Positions 10,085-21,000 are shown, counted from the first letter of the stretch. The stretch: 64,000 bases of DNA from Gnetum montanum (GCA_015680685.1 MNCI01027436.1:243128-307127), one strand, 5' to 3'. Notes: generated from the sequence alone by a model not told the origin. Numbers and translations: made by a program.

Positions 10085-11103
10085 CCTCTCAACTCAAATG
10101 GGACCCAAAACGGATGTTGAAAGTCGATGCCATGCCTACATTCCCACCTGAAGTGGCTAAGGTGCCTCGTCGCATATACGACGAGGCTAGCAAATGCACT
10201 TTGCACTAATGAGAACTTATGGAAACGGGTCCAAAGGACTATGAAAGAGAAGGCTGAACTAAGCGCCAAAGTGGAAGACCTCAAATCTAGGAACAAATTC
10301 CTCATGGGTCATGATACTAATGATGGCAGTTGGCACATGGCTGTAATAGATAATGCTAGATATTGGACAGTCGTGTAGTGCAACAATGAGGCCACCCAAG
10401 AGATAATAGAATAGTGGATGCAAATGGACTTGTTTTCTTAGAAGAACCAAGACTAGAAAGACTACAGTGCTATAGTTTATGAGTGGGGGTAGTCCCAAAA
10501 AAACCATAAACACATGTATAAATTGGAACATGCCACCTACCATAAACTATACTAGGATGCTTCAGTGAAGGTGTTTACCTATGAAGCATTCCTGAATGCC
10601 ATTGGCACTTTTGAAGCTTACAACAAGTTCATGGAGTAGGTAACAGTCAATGAATCTCTTGAACAGGAAGTGGACCTTCCCACAGGTGTGACCGCTATTG
10701 CCTCCTTTTCTCCAGGACCACCGAGATGGATGGTCGTCGAAAAGGAGAAAGCTACTGCAGACGCTGAACCAAGTGATAGGCACCGGGCAAATATCATGGA
10801 GGAGGAGGTCTAGCAACACCTCGAGCTTGGCTTGGATTGCATACCCTTCGAGGCAGACATAGGGTCGTCTCGGGTTAGTCACTTTTTTCTATGTAAAGGC
10901 TTATGCTCTATTCTAGCTTTCATGTGTTGTTCTAGCTAACTACTTCATTTTTCATAATGCAGATTCAAGATGAAGACGTAGGGCCCATAGAAGGTAGAAA
11001 TGAAGAGGCAAAAGAGTGCAGTGCAAAGGAAGGCAACGTAGGAGGAGACAATGCGAACGGCAACAGTATGAGTAAAGATGATGTGGGTGAAGATGACTCA
11101 TGA
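10085..11103 (+). pseudogene. cassette copy 1, exons 7-8: coiled-coil C terminus
   Basis: Exon 7 (10085-10873) opens with QLKWDP, as copy 2 does with QLRWDP. After a frameshift near 10195 it reads ENLWKRVQRTMKEKAELSAK and VEDLKSRNKFL, a heptad-like coiled coil, then KVFTYEAFLNAIGTFEAYNK and PPRWMVVEKEKA. Eight stops in this frame are all TAG (10376, 10412, 10438, 10453, 10489, 10552, 10637, 10812). The donor CGG|GTTAGT and acceptor AATGCAG|ATT join in phase to exon 8 (10963-11103), an acidic tail of 46 residues ending in TGA. Copy 2 is cut within exon 7 by element 4. Confidence 0.6.
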
Positions 11104-11270
11104 TAGCATGGGCTTTTTGATTTTTTTGTATTTTTTGCAAAACTATTGAAAACATTGTTTAAGTGAAAAAATATTTCAATGAAAAGGAGAATTTTGGGAA
11201 AAGAAATTGGTTTTATGCTAGCTTATGTGTTATCTATATGATCAATTTTATATTTTCATTTTTAATGTTT

Positions 11271-11553
11271 TAGTTTTAGGCCATTTCGAGCCATCATTAG
11301 TTTTAGGCCATTTCGGGCCCCTGCTAGTTTTAGGCCATTTTTGGCCATTGCTAGTTTTAAGCCATTTTGAGCCATTACTAGTTTTAGGCCATTTCAGGTC
11401 GTCGAACGTGATGTAAACAGAAGAAATCTTACCAGTTTTAGGCCTTATCAGGCCGTAATATAGTTTTAGGCTGTTTCAGGCCATCGCTAGTTTTAGGCCG
11501 TTTTGGGCCCTAGGATAGTAGCATAGTTTTAGGCCATTTCAGGCCATGGCATG
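11271..11553 (+). repeat. hairpin minisatellite downstream of the cassette (copy 1)
   Basis: Near-regular 27-bp units TAGTTTTAGGCCATTTCGGGCCATCG, about ten copies in two blocks, starting about 170 bp after the cassette stop codon. GGCC pairs with GGCC across a six-base loop. It is the same repeat family and orientation as 1892-2215, with a different stem sequence. The open frame across it (VLGHFEPSL repeats) is a by-product of the 27-bp period. Confidence 0.8.
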
Positions 11554-11694
11554 GTAAAGAAATGATACACTAACAATTTAGAGAATGGCTAATTAGTACC
11601 TAGCATAGATGGATGGATCCAAAATAAAAAGGCAATAAATGTACAAAGAATGCCAACTAGGCAAGAAGCAGTGGGGTTGCTACGCTATGCGTAA

Positions 11695-12519
11695 CTACTT
11701 CTTGACCCATTCTGGATTGGGCGAGGCATAAGGCCGAGATGCTTTGCTACAGCCTTCGTCTACATTTTTTTCCTTTGCTTGGAAAGGCAACTTAGTCCAT
11801 GCATTATCATTTTCTGAACCGGCATGCTAAGCCGACTCTCTTGCTAAACGGTTAGTATCTACAAGGACAGGCACTTCATTCTCAGAGGTTATGACCTCTG
11901 AGCCCTATTCCATATCTACATTGTTGATAGCTTGCATTGCTACCTCATCACCATGGATTACCACCTCCCTCCCTGCATAAGGTAGATGGATCTCCTAATG
12001 AATGGGCGAAGAGATAGCCCTAACTTGCGCTAACCATGACCTCCCCAAGATCAGGTTAAACCTAGGCATCTCTTCAACCATGATGAACATTGCGTTTGTG
12101 GGGAACTGGTCCCTTGCCATGAAGTTAATGTGGACCATGCCTTTCACCACAACCCATGTCCCATTGAACAACTTTAAGCATGATGTTATTGTGGGTCTAA
12201 TCTGGTCGACCAAACCTAACTTATCCACAATAGGGAAATGGATGATGTTTGTTGCAGCACCATCATCGATGTGTACCCTTCAAATCTTATGTTGGCTGAC
12301 CTAAATTATGATGAACAAGGGTGCTATAGTCACTTGACCCTTTTCAGGGCCTTTCCTAATGGAATCATCACAAAAAGTAAGTTGGGACGGCTGGGGTTTT
12401 GTAGGCGCAGAAGAAAGCATCACTGAGTGTATTGCTCCTTCTTCTGCTAGCATGTTCTCGTCAACCAAAATTTCTATTAACATGTGGACCAAAGCCTCAT
12501 GGTGTGCGGTAGATATCAT
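11695..12519 (-). pseudogene. Tat protease region (PRO) of element 1
   Basis: Retroviral-type aspartic protease that would mature the Gag polyprotein. The active-site segment reads HIDDGAATNI, matching VDDGAATNM in element 4, then IVDKLGL, INFMARDQFPT, FNLILGRSWLAQ and SSPIH*EIHLPY. It continues with GREVVIHGDEVAMQAINN and ends EWVKK then TAG at 11695. The upstream part (12519 down) has HHEALVHMLIEILVDEN, shared with element 4. Two internal TAG codons align with Gln in elements 4 and 6. PRO ends here; RT does not follow until 1756, because the antisense cassette lies between. Confidence 0.8.
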
Positions 12520-12551
12520 GATTAGTCATACAGGCTCAGCATAGTATTCTT

Positions 12552-15525
12552 TTGTTTCGGAGCTTGCTTGACCTGAGTGAGAGTGCTCAAAATTTCTTGG
12601 CCACCTTTTTGTTTACTATTCTTCTCCTCTTCCATTTGTCCCAGGAAACAAATTTCTCGAGGAGAGACAGTTTTGGTTCTGGGTTCAGACCCTTTTGGAT
12701 GAGGTGGCGAAGACTATGCACATGTACTAATGTTATCTTTCAGCAACGAGGACATAGATGCAGGGGATGAGGATGTAGGCTTGGAAGTACCTGGGTGGTA
12801 CTTTCCCTTAACGTTTCACCCATGAAGCGCACTTCTTGTTTCTTAGGATGAGAAGGTTGTGAAGTTGTCTTATGCAGTGTAGGGACTATTGAATGGCTTG
12901 GCCCCTTGATAACAAATGGTGCTAACAGTGTTAATGTATGTGGTGGTGTAGTTTTACTTGCAAATGGTGCAAGGGAAAATGCCTGGGGAATAGGTGGTGT
13001 AGGGGCGGATGACTGGGGAAAGACTCTCAAGACAAACAGCTATTGTAGGGTTAGATTAGCTATTGGTGATACTAGTGCACTATGTTGTGGTACACAGACC
13101 ACAAATGGCTGCTGGGATGGTCTAGGATTACTGTCAATGCCAATGGTGTTGATAATGTAAACAACATTGTTGGAGTTAAGAGGATCTTTGTAAATGTGCA
13201 GGGACTGATTCTCGGGATGTACTGGGTTGCTTTCGTCTAGCACCAGTTTGCCCTAATCAATCATCCTTTGGATGTCATCCTTTAATGCCATGCAATAATT
13301 TGTATTGTGACCACACTTTTGATGGTAATCATAGAACCTCTCCAACTTGAAATCCTTAGGAACTAGGGGCTCTTTGGGCAAGGCCAAAGAGGGGTTCCTA
13401 AGGAGTTTGCAGTCCTGCTAATGTTTTCTAGATCCCTCCTCCAACATATGCTTGTGTTAGATGTACCCTACCACTAGTAATTGCTTCAGAAGATCTGAAG
13501 GCTTGATAGGCAACGGGGTATACTTTTAGTGAACTTTACGCTCAAATTTTATTTTAGGTGGTACAGATGTCTCAAGTGCAAATGTGGAAGGTTGAGGTGT
13601 GTTCTCCTGTTTGGGTGTAGGGTTAGTTGCAAGTGTGGCTGGTTTCTTATTATTCTTGTTACTATTGTTTGGTATAGCCTCGTTTACCACTATGGCCACT
13701 GTGGCTATCGCAGCCTTACTCTTGTCTTTGTCCTTCTTCGTGAAAGTGTTCTTGCATGTAACATAGGCCAGGACTTTGCTTGCCTCAGCCACATCTTGTA
13801 TGCTCTTAGTCTAGGCAAAAGCCTAACTAAGAGTGCGTGAAGAGAGATAGTATAGCTTAGACTTAATAAAGTCATTCACTACCCCCTCAAAGATGGCCAG
13901 CAAGTGGGCCTCCACGATGGGCTCACAGATTTCGTTAAGGGTCATGCTCCAACGTTGGATGAACTTCTGGACTGGTTCCAGCAGGTCTTGTTTTATGCTC
14001 ATCAACTAATCTAGTGTGACCTCTAGTCTCAAGTTGTACTTGAAATGCATCATGAATTGGGTCAAACGCTCCTCTAGGGTTGATATGGAGGAGCATGGAA
14101 GGGCACGGTACCAGTCCAGGGCTTTTCAAATTAGAGACATGGCAAAGACATGAATGATCGTATGCGGCCATTGTTGCAGAAGAAGGGACTCAAACTTGAA
14201 TGTAACAAGGTGTGCGTTGGGATCCCCCTCCCCATTGTATTTTGTGAAATGGAGGATTGACATCCCAGGGGGTAACGTTAATGCACGGACTACTGGGCTA
14301 ATGGGATCATCCTGGTAGAAGTCCATGACTTGTACCATATCAAACTCAATAGCCTTGAGGCATTTTATTTCCTTTGTAAGGGTCTGGATAAGCTGGAATG
14401 CTTGATCCAGACTCAAAGATGATGTGGATGAATGGGGAACCACTAAGGTAGCTCCCATCTATGGCTGGTACGGGCAGCGACATGATCCATAGGCAGTGCT
14501 GTTGGAATGGCCCCTATGAATAGTGTTGCTTATGTTGTCCACCACCTAGTAGGTGGTGCAGTTGGAGCAGCAACTGCAAGTTATGCTATGAGGTATGCTA
14601 TTTGTATGGTTGGTGGGATATACTAGAGTCCTATGCTAGGTTGTACCATTTTTGGAACTTGGTAGGTTTTTTGGCTAACATAGCGGGACATCTGCGACAG
14701 TTGCAAAAATGAAGGAGAAGTGAACAAAATCCACCATGTGGATGGGCCTGAGCCTGCTGCTGATGGTGGGATAGGTGTAAATGTAGGAATTGAGGTAGAG
14801 ACTACATGCAAATACGAGATAGATATGGTATGAACGTGGGGCAGGGTAGCTGTGATTAATGCATGATGCGATGCAGGAATGGACTAGGGAATGGTTGGTA
14901 GAGGAGTAGTGGCTGAGAATGAAATAGGTGAGTAGGTGCATTGATGTGTCGATGGTATGGCATGGCTACCCATTGCTAGTGGAATTTTGGTTTGCGATGG
15001 TGCAGACGTGATCCTAAAGGGAGCAGCAATAGACAATGGGTTCATCCAAAAAGATGAGGTAGTAGGAATGGTGGCAGGGTTGGTTTGATCCCCCTCATCA
15101 GATTGGGAATCTAGTTCTTCCTGCCTATCCTAGAAAGCCTCGTCATGGTGAGACACTATGTCCTATGGCTTCCCAGGCCTAATGACCTAGATTAGCTGAT
15201 CTATAAGCCATTGGTTCATTTTCATTAAAGGGATGGAAACACTAGGAGTGGGAATAAATTCCTTCCCATTGGAGTAAGAAAACTCGAAGCTACATTTATC
15301 TTCGAGTTCTTGTGCATCTAAGGGAAGGTTTTCCTGCACCTTAGCACAGAGAAAGTTATATCACTCATGTTGTTGGGTCAAACCCTCAGGTGCCTAGTTT
15401 TGGATTTTGAGGGATCGATGTGGCCCTAGCACTGGGCTAGGTGGCTATTTGACACCTACGATGCCTTGAATCGCGAGGGGAACCTCAACGTTAGAGATGT
15501 TAGCAATGGTGCTTGAGGAAATCAT
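12552..15525 (-). pseudogene. Tat gag polyprotein of element 1
   Basis: Gag (capsid/nucleocapsid) remnant. The likely start is the ATG at 15525 (MISSSTIANISN). An N-terminal Pro/Thr/Ser-rich region runs to about 14460. The capsid core is at 14458-13526: VMDFYQDDPISPVV, HFTKYNGEGDPNAHLVTF, DLLEPVQKFIQRWSMTLNE and VVNDFIKSKLYYLS, all matching element 4. A zinc-binding-like segment, YDYHQKCGHNTNYC, near 13300 has lost its first Cys (element 4 keeps CDYH). A Pro-rich linker (QPFVVCVP) precedes protease. Stops include two TAG at LS*AFA*TKS, where element 4 has LNQAFVQIKN. Confidence 0.85.
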
Positions 15526-15904
15526 TGTCGTAAAGCTAAAAGTGTTTGCAAACAAGGAAAACAAGGAGATTGGAAGGCAATCAAAGGCTTTATGTCTTCT
15601 AGGGTTCCGAAGGAATCATCGGAGTGACCAATCTATACCACAGAATACGTAAACAACCGCAAAAGCGTGTCACATTTACACTAGTGCATGACGGGGTACA
15701 GAACGCATGCAAGACTACCATGAAACAAGGGGGTCAAATAGTGATCGGAGGCTTTATGTCCTATAGGGTTCTGAAGGAACTGTTGAAGTGACCAACTACA
15801 CCACATGATGCGTAAACAACCACAAAAGGATGTCAAGTTTACGCTAGTATGTGTTGGGGTGCAAAACGCTTACAAGACTACTGTATAACACGGAAAGGGC
15901 ACTA

Positions 15905-15921
15905 AAAGGCCCTCCTTCTAA
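15905..15921 (-). promoter_or_regulatory. conserved post-LTR leader motif (primer-binding region) of element 1
   Basis: Directly after the 5' LTR, on the minus strand, the sequence TTAGAAGGAGGGCC matches CTAGAAGGAGGGCC after the LTR of element 4 (59453-59466). This is the position of a primer-binding site. It does not start with TGG in this copy, so I do not assign a tRNA. Confidence 0.5.
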
Positions 15922-17826
15922 TGCAAGACAACTATAGGGATTGAAAATGTCAGTGGCTAGAAACACCAAGAGGTTGTCACTTGGATAGTCTTAACCCCGA
16001 ATTCATGCAAGGGCCATGCTGGATAAAATGGAAGTAGGGTGCCCTGAATGGTTTGGTCGATCAGATGGGGACTTAGTCAATGTCACTAAACCTTATGTAA
16101 ACGTTTCATATGGAGACAATGCTTATAGTGCAAAATAAAAAATTATTAAATGTGAGCAAGTGAAAACAATGTAGAATGAAATGATAAGAAAGAGAATAGA
16201 GCAAACTAGAGTTAAGAAATGCACCACTTCAAGATTACAGCTTTACTTTATCAAAATGGATACAATCGGTTGCACCGCACTGGGAAGCATAGAGATCCCA
16301 AAAGTAACTAAGATGTTCAAAGCAAGCCAAATGTGTGCTTGAAAGTGGACTTAAGAGCCAATAATGCAAAATGCTACAAAGCCAACTTGACAATTTTGTT
16401 AACAAATTGCTAAAGTTTGCCAACCAAATTGCCAAAAGCTGAAGTTTTTGCTAAACACCAAGATTGCCAATTTTCTAGTTTTCCAACAAATGCTAAGAAT
16501 GCTTGGGATTGCTAACAGTGCTTAAAAATTACCAATCACTAAAAGTTGCCAACCAAACCAACATTTGCCAACCCTTTGAGCATTGCTCGTCAGGGTATTT
16601 ATAGGGCTAGGAGCATGTGAGAGATGTGGTTTGGATGCCACATGTCCTAGACCTACAAGGTGTTGATGTGTCTGTACTAAATGAACATGCAAAGCTTATT
16701 AACAAGTCTGACATGCTACAATCACATTGTTGAAATTGGAGATGCTAGGATCAGGTGTGCCAATGATGTAGATGAGAAGTGAAGCATACTAATGTAGCAT
16801 AGCCACTTGATACACTGTGCTACACTATGGTCTGTAGCATGTTGGCATAGCATAGCTGCTTGCTATGATGTGCTACACCCAGTCACCTACTATGTTGTGC
16901 TATGTTATGGAGCATAGCATGGCTGCTTGCTACATTGTGCTACACTATGTAGTGTATCATAGCGTAGCCACCAATTTGAAGAAGAAATTTGCATTGGAGT
17001 TAATTGCATGTGCTGGAAGCTTTTAAAGTGTTTTGGTTGGTTCTGCATGTTTGCTACGCTGTGTAGCATAACATAGCGTAGTAGCTAGCTTTAACTATGA
17101 TTTGCATTTAAGTTGCAAAAGTTTGTTTGAAGATCATGCTGACAATTTGCAACCTTTCCTCTTTGCAATGTGAAGCCCTTGAACTTGCTGATCCTACATT
17201 CTGAGATGCCTTTTTTTGTTCTTGCACCACTACTATGTCATGCTACGCTATGTAGTGTAGCATAGTGTAGCAACCAACATAGCCTACCTTTTACTTAATC
17301 CGTCACTTTTTTGGTAACAAGAGCTTTGCTAAAGGACTTGAAGTTGAACAAGACAACTGGTTTTGCAGGCCGAAGTGCTTGCCGAGTGCAACTGGAATCA
17401 CTAGGTAAGCTGGGCCTTTCTGTCCTACCTTTTCTACACTATGCTACACTGGGTAGCATAGCGTAGCGTACAACTTTATTCTGCAACTATCTTTTGAGGC
17501 CTACTACACTACATAGCATAGTGTAGTGTAACAAACTTCCTTACTAGAAAACTTGTTGAACTATTTCATGCATCCTGAGCACCATCGACAACTCCAAGCA
17601 TGGTTTCTAAGTAAACTGTTAGCCAAGTGAATTACCCAGATGGGCAGGCTAGAGGGTCCATCGGGCCTATCGACATTGGGAGTAAAAAATATTTCGAACT
17701 AGATAGTCTAAACTCAGAGCATCCATTTCTTGCCAAACTACCATGATGCTACACTTGTGGAAATCCTCTACTTAAATTCCAAGAACCCGATGAAGCAAGA
17801 ATACCTTGAAAATTTAGGGTGTTTCA
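15922..17826 (-). repeat. 5' LTR of Tat element 1
   Basis: Ends were set by comparison with the LTRs at 48265-49672 and 30763-32388. The right end (minus-strand 5' end) reads TGAAACACCCTAAATTTTC, matching TGAAACACCATAAAAATTTC and TGAAACACCACCAAATTTG in the other two. The left end is TTGTCTTGCA next to the leader motif. A TATA box lies at 16594-16603 (minus, TATAAATACC), with gene-like R/U5 text downstream conserved against 48265-48420. Length is 1,905 bp, longer than the sister LTRs because of the palindromic array in U3. Confidence 0.8.
16790..17530. repeat. palindromic GCTACGCTATG / CATAGCGTAGC array in LTR U3
   Basis: At least eight clusters of tgctacgctatg, tgtagcatagcgtag and variants, many as inverted pairs that can fold back (for example 17240-17275 and 17438-17468). 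They lie upstream of the TATA box. The same word is scattered in cassette intron 1 (3070-3200) and near 5255, 10036, 11690 and 11745. Confidence 0.7.
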
Positions 17827-18247
17827 AATAACTATTGTGTGGATATCGTTACCTCCTAGATGCTAGGATCAATTCTCATGGGTACCTATGTTCAAGTGAT
17901 AGAGAACATCGGCCCTACTCTTTCTAGTAGACTTACTGACTGAGCCACCTACTCCAGATGGCTCATTGCAAGGCAATAGACTGAAGGGTCTTCTCCTCCA
18001 TCGATCCTTCTAGATTGCTCTTGTTGGCTCAAGAGCGATTTCCGGATTTCACATATGTGCTATGCGATGGTCTGTGAACCCAACCTCATTGTTTGTGTAG
18101 GTGGTGGAGGTGGTTGCTGCTACTCCATGGTTTGTGTAGTGGTTGGAGTCCTGTCCTTCATCATTTCCCTCCATGAGGTAATCAGGGTGTGCCGGAGTGT
18201 ATCATTGGCATACCATGCTATCCCTATCCTTTTTCATAACTTTCTGA
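17827..18247. other. no clear gene; possible 3' continuation of accessory ORF
   Basis: Short minus-strand frames with stops (FHKCSIMVVWQEMDALSL) might continue the ORF at 18248-19084. I see no motif that identifies them. Confidence 0.3.
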
Positions 18248-19084
18248 TTAGCCAAGGAAAGGCGAAAGCCCACCTTCCATGTTTTCTTTTAGCAAACCTC
18301 TTTTCAATTTCCAAGAATAACAACTGGGAAGGTTCATTGGGAATTTCTCACTTAAGGCAACACATGCACAAGTGAAGAAGGTAGTGATTTTGCTGGGTCT
18401 CACCATTGGGTTTAGGTGGTAAGATGTAATTTTTGAATACACCCTCTCCACGGTTGTCAAAGTACCGAACTCTTTGCAATCCACCCCATAGCACAGCCTA
18501 ATCCATTCCCCTTTTAGCTCAAGGTCAACTTGCTTCGAGATCTCCACCACATCTGCTCTAGTCTCTGGCAACAAAGCTTGCATGATTACTTCTGCATAGT
18601 AAGAGACATAGATGTCCTTAATTCTTACTCTAGACCCTGATTGCCAATTTCTCCAGAAGATATAGGTCTCTCCTACGTACCATTCAACACTAGTTGTGAT
18701 GATTGGCCACATAAGATAATTTTGCAATTGAAGCTTCACATCTTCTAGTGCATTCTCAAGAAATGGTCCAAAGTTTAACTCTTATAGGACCATTCATTGC
18801 ACTTCTAGCGGCTTGATAGCATCAAGACATGCTTTGGTCAAGGTGACCTCAAGCTGTGGTGCTAACCCTGGAGTTTCATCGCATTGTGATTACTCACTAG
18901 GAATCTCCTCTTTAGGAATCTGATGGATAGATTCCACATCAAGTCTTTCGCAGAGGGGGCTAGTTGCATGAGAGCCCTCTACAGGCTCTAGGTGTTGCAT
19001 GCCTCATCCCCTTCCCATTTGTGGATGCTTGTCCCTAGGCTGTGATGGTCCTTTTCCCCTTGGATGTCTTGGTTTTGGTGCCAT
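18248..19084 (-). pseudogene. accessory ORF remnant downstream of Athila-like pol
   Basis: Starts at ATG 19084 with MAPKPRHPRGKGPSQPRDKH and passes several stops. A 163-codon open stretch follows (18739-18248) with VRIKDIYVSYYAEVIMQALL, CYGVDCKEFGTLTTVERVY, SYHLNPMVRPSKITTFFTC and EKFPMNLPSCYSWKLKRGLL. The layout (short beta-like V-x-I-x-D-I-x-V, L-P, then H-L-x-P...T-x-F...G-L-x-P-F-L) recalls the 'putative plant transposon protein' domain seen in post-pol or antisense ORFs of Athila/Tat elements. The link is by eye and weak. It lies about 2.2 kb downstream of integrase on the same strand, where Athila elements carry an env-like ORF. Confidence 0.4.
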
Positions 19085-19860
19085 CTACAATCAACCATAA
19101 CCACTAATTAGATTATTCACAAGCTACTCAAAATGGCCCTCATACACCTTCTCAGTTTGACTAAGTTATGGTACTGGCACATGCATCCCATTAATTCCCC
19201 CAAAGTATTAGTTGATGGGTTAGAACCAAAAACAATAAAGGATAAGTTGGAATTTAAACTATTATTTTCATTTCTTCCCTTAAGAGGTGTGAAGTCTTAA
19301 TCAATTAATTAATTAATTAATTTCTAATAGGCCTCACCCCCTATGACTAAGAGCATACCTTCGATTGCTAAAGAGGGGAAGGATAGGTAGGTTAGGACAT
19401 GCAATGGACAACGTAAGTGCTTGGAAGAAGAGTTGAGGTAGAAAAAATGAAAAATCTCCCCCCAATTTGTTTGCAAAATGAGCTAAGTTTTATGCGCAAT
19501 GGGGGTATATATAATGTTTTTGCATTGTGTTGACAAGGCCATGTATACGTAGCCACGTATATGTAGGGGGCTGCGTATATGGGGCCCCATATACGCAGGG
19601 GGTCGCACCCATTGACCAACGTTGACCAGCCCAGAAAAACCTAAAAAGAATGAATTTAAAATGCCAAATTGGAGCAGTTGAAGAGCGTGATAGACTAGGA
19701 ATGCGACTGAGTACAAGAGGAAGGTAAACTAGGCTAGAAAAAGAGTTAAAGGTAGGAGAACATGGGGAAAAAAGAACTCCACAAAGATGAATTCGAGCGA
19801 TGGGTACCATGAAAACAATCGACCAACAAAATCAAAAGGATGGGAGGCTAATAAATGGGA
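19085..19860. other. non-coding stretch with AATT microsatellite and GC-rich palindromes
   Basis: Holds (AATT)n at 19301-19322, a minus-strand TATA-like TTATATATACCCC near 19510, and palindromic tacgtagccacgtatatg and gtatatggggccccatatac at 19545-19605. The palindromes resemble the U3 end of the 5' LTR near 28290 (gtatacggggtcccgtatat). It could be part of a degraded LTR, but no extended alignment was found. Confidence 0.35.
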
Positions 19861-21000
19861 CTAGGAATATGCAAGTGGATCCTCCCCATAGTAGGTGATA
19901 GCCTCAGTAGCCCTTGTATATCATCAACACTGAAGTCCGTGGGCCCTGGGGTCAAGAAACAATGATTGCAAGTTAAGACCCCCATCCGTGAGAACCTGCC
20001 AAGGCATGAGAAGTTCATGGAAATCACAATAAACTTTCAAAACATAAGACAAGTAGTGAGGTGAGTTATGGAGAGAAAGGGGTTAAGAGAAAAGCAAGAG
20101 AATTGGAATTTCGGTCATCGGTCACATGAAACCCTGTGTGAAGGTGTGGTTAAGTGATCCGGTAGGACCTTTCCTAAGTTCAGACCCAAAACTAACCACA
20201 TACAGTGACATCGCAGCAACATGCAAAGCCTGTTCCATCCTCCAAGTATACTAGGAGGCACCCACAGAGAACCACCACTCCAACAGGTGTGAGAGGAAGG
20301 AAGTGAAACGAGACTAAGTTAGAGGGGATAAGCTAGTCCCATAACTAGTGCTAGTGGCTCGTGAGAGGCAGTCTAAGGGGTGTGTTTTGAATTCCCACAT
20401 TGTTATGATTTTATTTTTCATTTTCTTGTTATTTCATGGAAACCACACCATGCAAAGACCCATGCTTGGTTGCATGCAATCAACCAAGGGGTGTGCTTTG
20501 AATCCTCATGTTTTTTTTTTTTGTGATGAGGACTACACCATGCAAGGTCGAATTGCTCAGGAGCTTCCTTGTAGAGAAGAACGTGGAGTTGTAAGAAATC
20601 CATAAGGACACATCAGCAACCCAAGGGATAGAAGAGGATGATGAATGTTACATTCCCCTTGAAGTCACACCCGATTCAAACCATTGGGTCATCCCTGAGT
20701 CTGGGAACTACACAAGTCACACATTAATTAAAATGTTTCTAAGTGAAGGGGTTGCATTTTTCAAAAGGAAGAAAAACCATGGAGTGGGTGAATGGGTGGA
20801 TGACGTAGACTCACTGCCAATTTTATGAGATGAAAATAGACATAAAGTCCAAGGACAACAATGCAAGGGTAGGAGCGAGATAAACTAGGTGGACTATTTC
20901 ACGTCAACAAAAACCATCCACGCTAAATGCCTGATGATAAGGAGACAACTTATTAGAAACCAATTAAAAATTAAACACACACACATGCATAAATAATTGA
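19861..21000 (-). repeat. 3' untranslated region of Athila-like element 3, shared with element 5
   Basis: Patchy homology to 44320-45330: both start near CAAGTGG(A/G)TCCTCCCC, both carry ATGGG(T/A)GG(A/G)TG...GGGCTCACT-like text about 900 bp later, and both sit between pol/gag sequence and the 3' LTR side. No gene was seen. The open frames at 19392-19810 and 20348-20605 lack motifs. Confidence 0.5.

Larger units (their letters stand above)
2511..11103 (+). pseudogene. antisense multi-exon gene cassette, copy 1 (HAD-like domain gene in Tat element)
   Basis: Plus-strand gene lying antisense between PRO and RT of element 1. Comparison with copy 2 (54839-58233) gives eight exons: 2511-2629, 3237-3685, 3754-4033 or 4040, 4148-5176, 5335-5804, about 5907-6027, 10085-10873 and 10963-11103. 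Exon 1 is 119 nt in both copies, and exon 2 is 449 versus 450 nt. Intron 1 starts GTAGGT here and GTAAGT in copy 2. The predicted product is about 1,100 residues: N-terminal MAPK-type basic segment, FCP1/NIF-like domain (exons 2-3), a second conserved domain (exon 4), an acidic linker (exon 5), a coiled coil (exon 7) and an acidic tail ending DDVGEDDS. Many TAG codons, some TGA codons and a frameshift near 10195 make this copy a pseudogene. No close database identity can be claimed without a search. Confidence 0.7.
1..17826 (-). mobile_element. Tat/Ogre-lineage LTR retrotransposon, element 1 (partial)
   Basis: Minus-strand element read from right to left: 5' LTR, leader motif, gag, protease, hairpin minisatellite, antisense gene cassette, second minisatellite, then reverse transcriptase and RNase H running off the left edge. 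Lineage is assigned from the RT text (FMDGF.GYNQI, YVDD) and from its close relative at 48265-58233, which carries a second, archaeal-type RNase H, a hallmark of the Tat/Ogre clade. All reading frames carry stops and frameshifts, so it is dead. Its 3' LTR and integrase should lie left of the window. Confidence 0.85.

Noticed and set aside
11225-11416. ORF with five VLGHF-type repeats
   Set aside because: Reading of the 27-bp minisatellite in one frame; the period is divisible by three.
18055-18375. Plus-strand ORF with a Gly/Cys/Val-rich hydrophobic start
   Set aside because: Antisense to the accessory ORF remnant and without motif or relative in the window.
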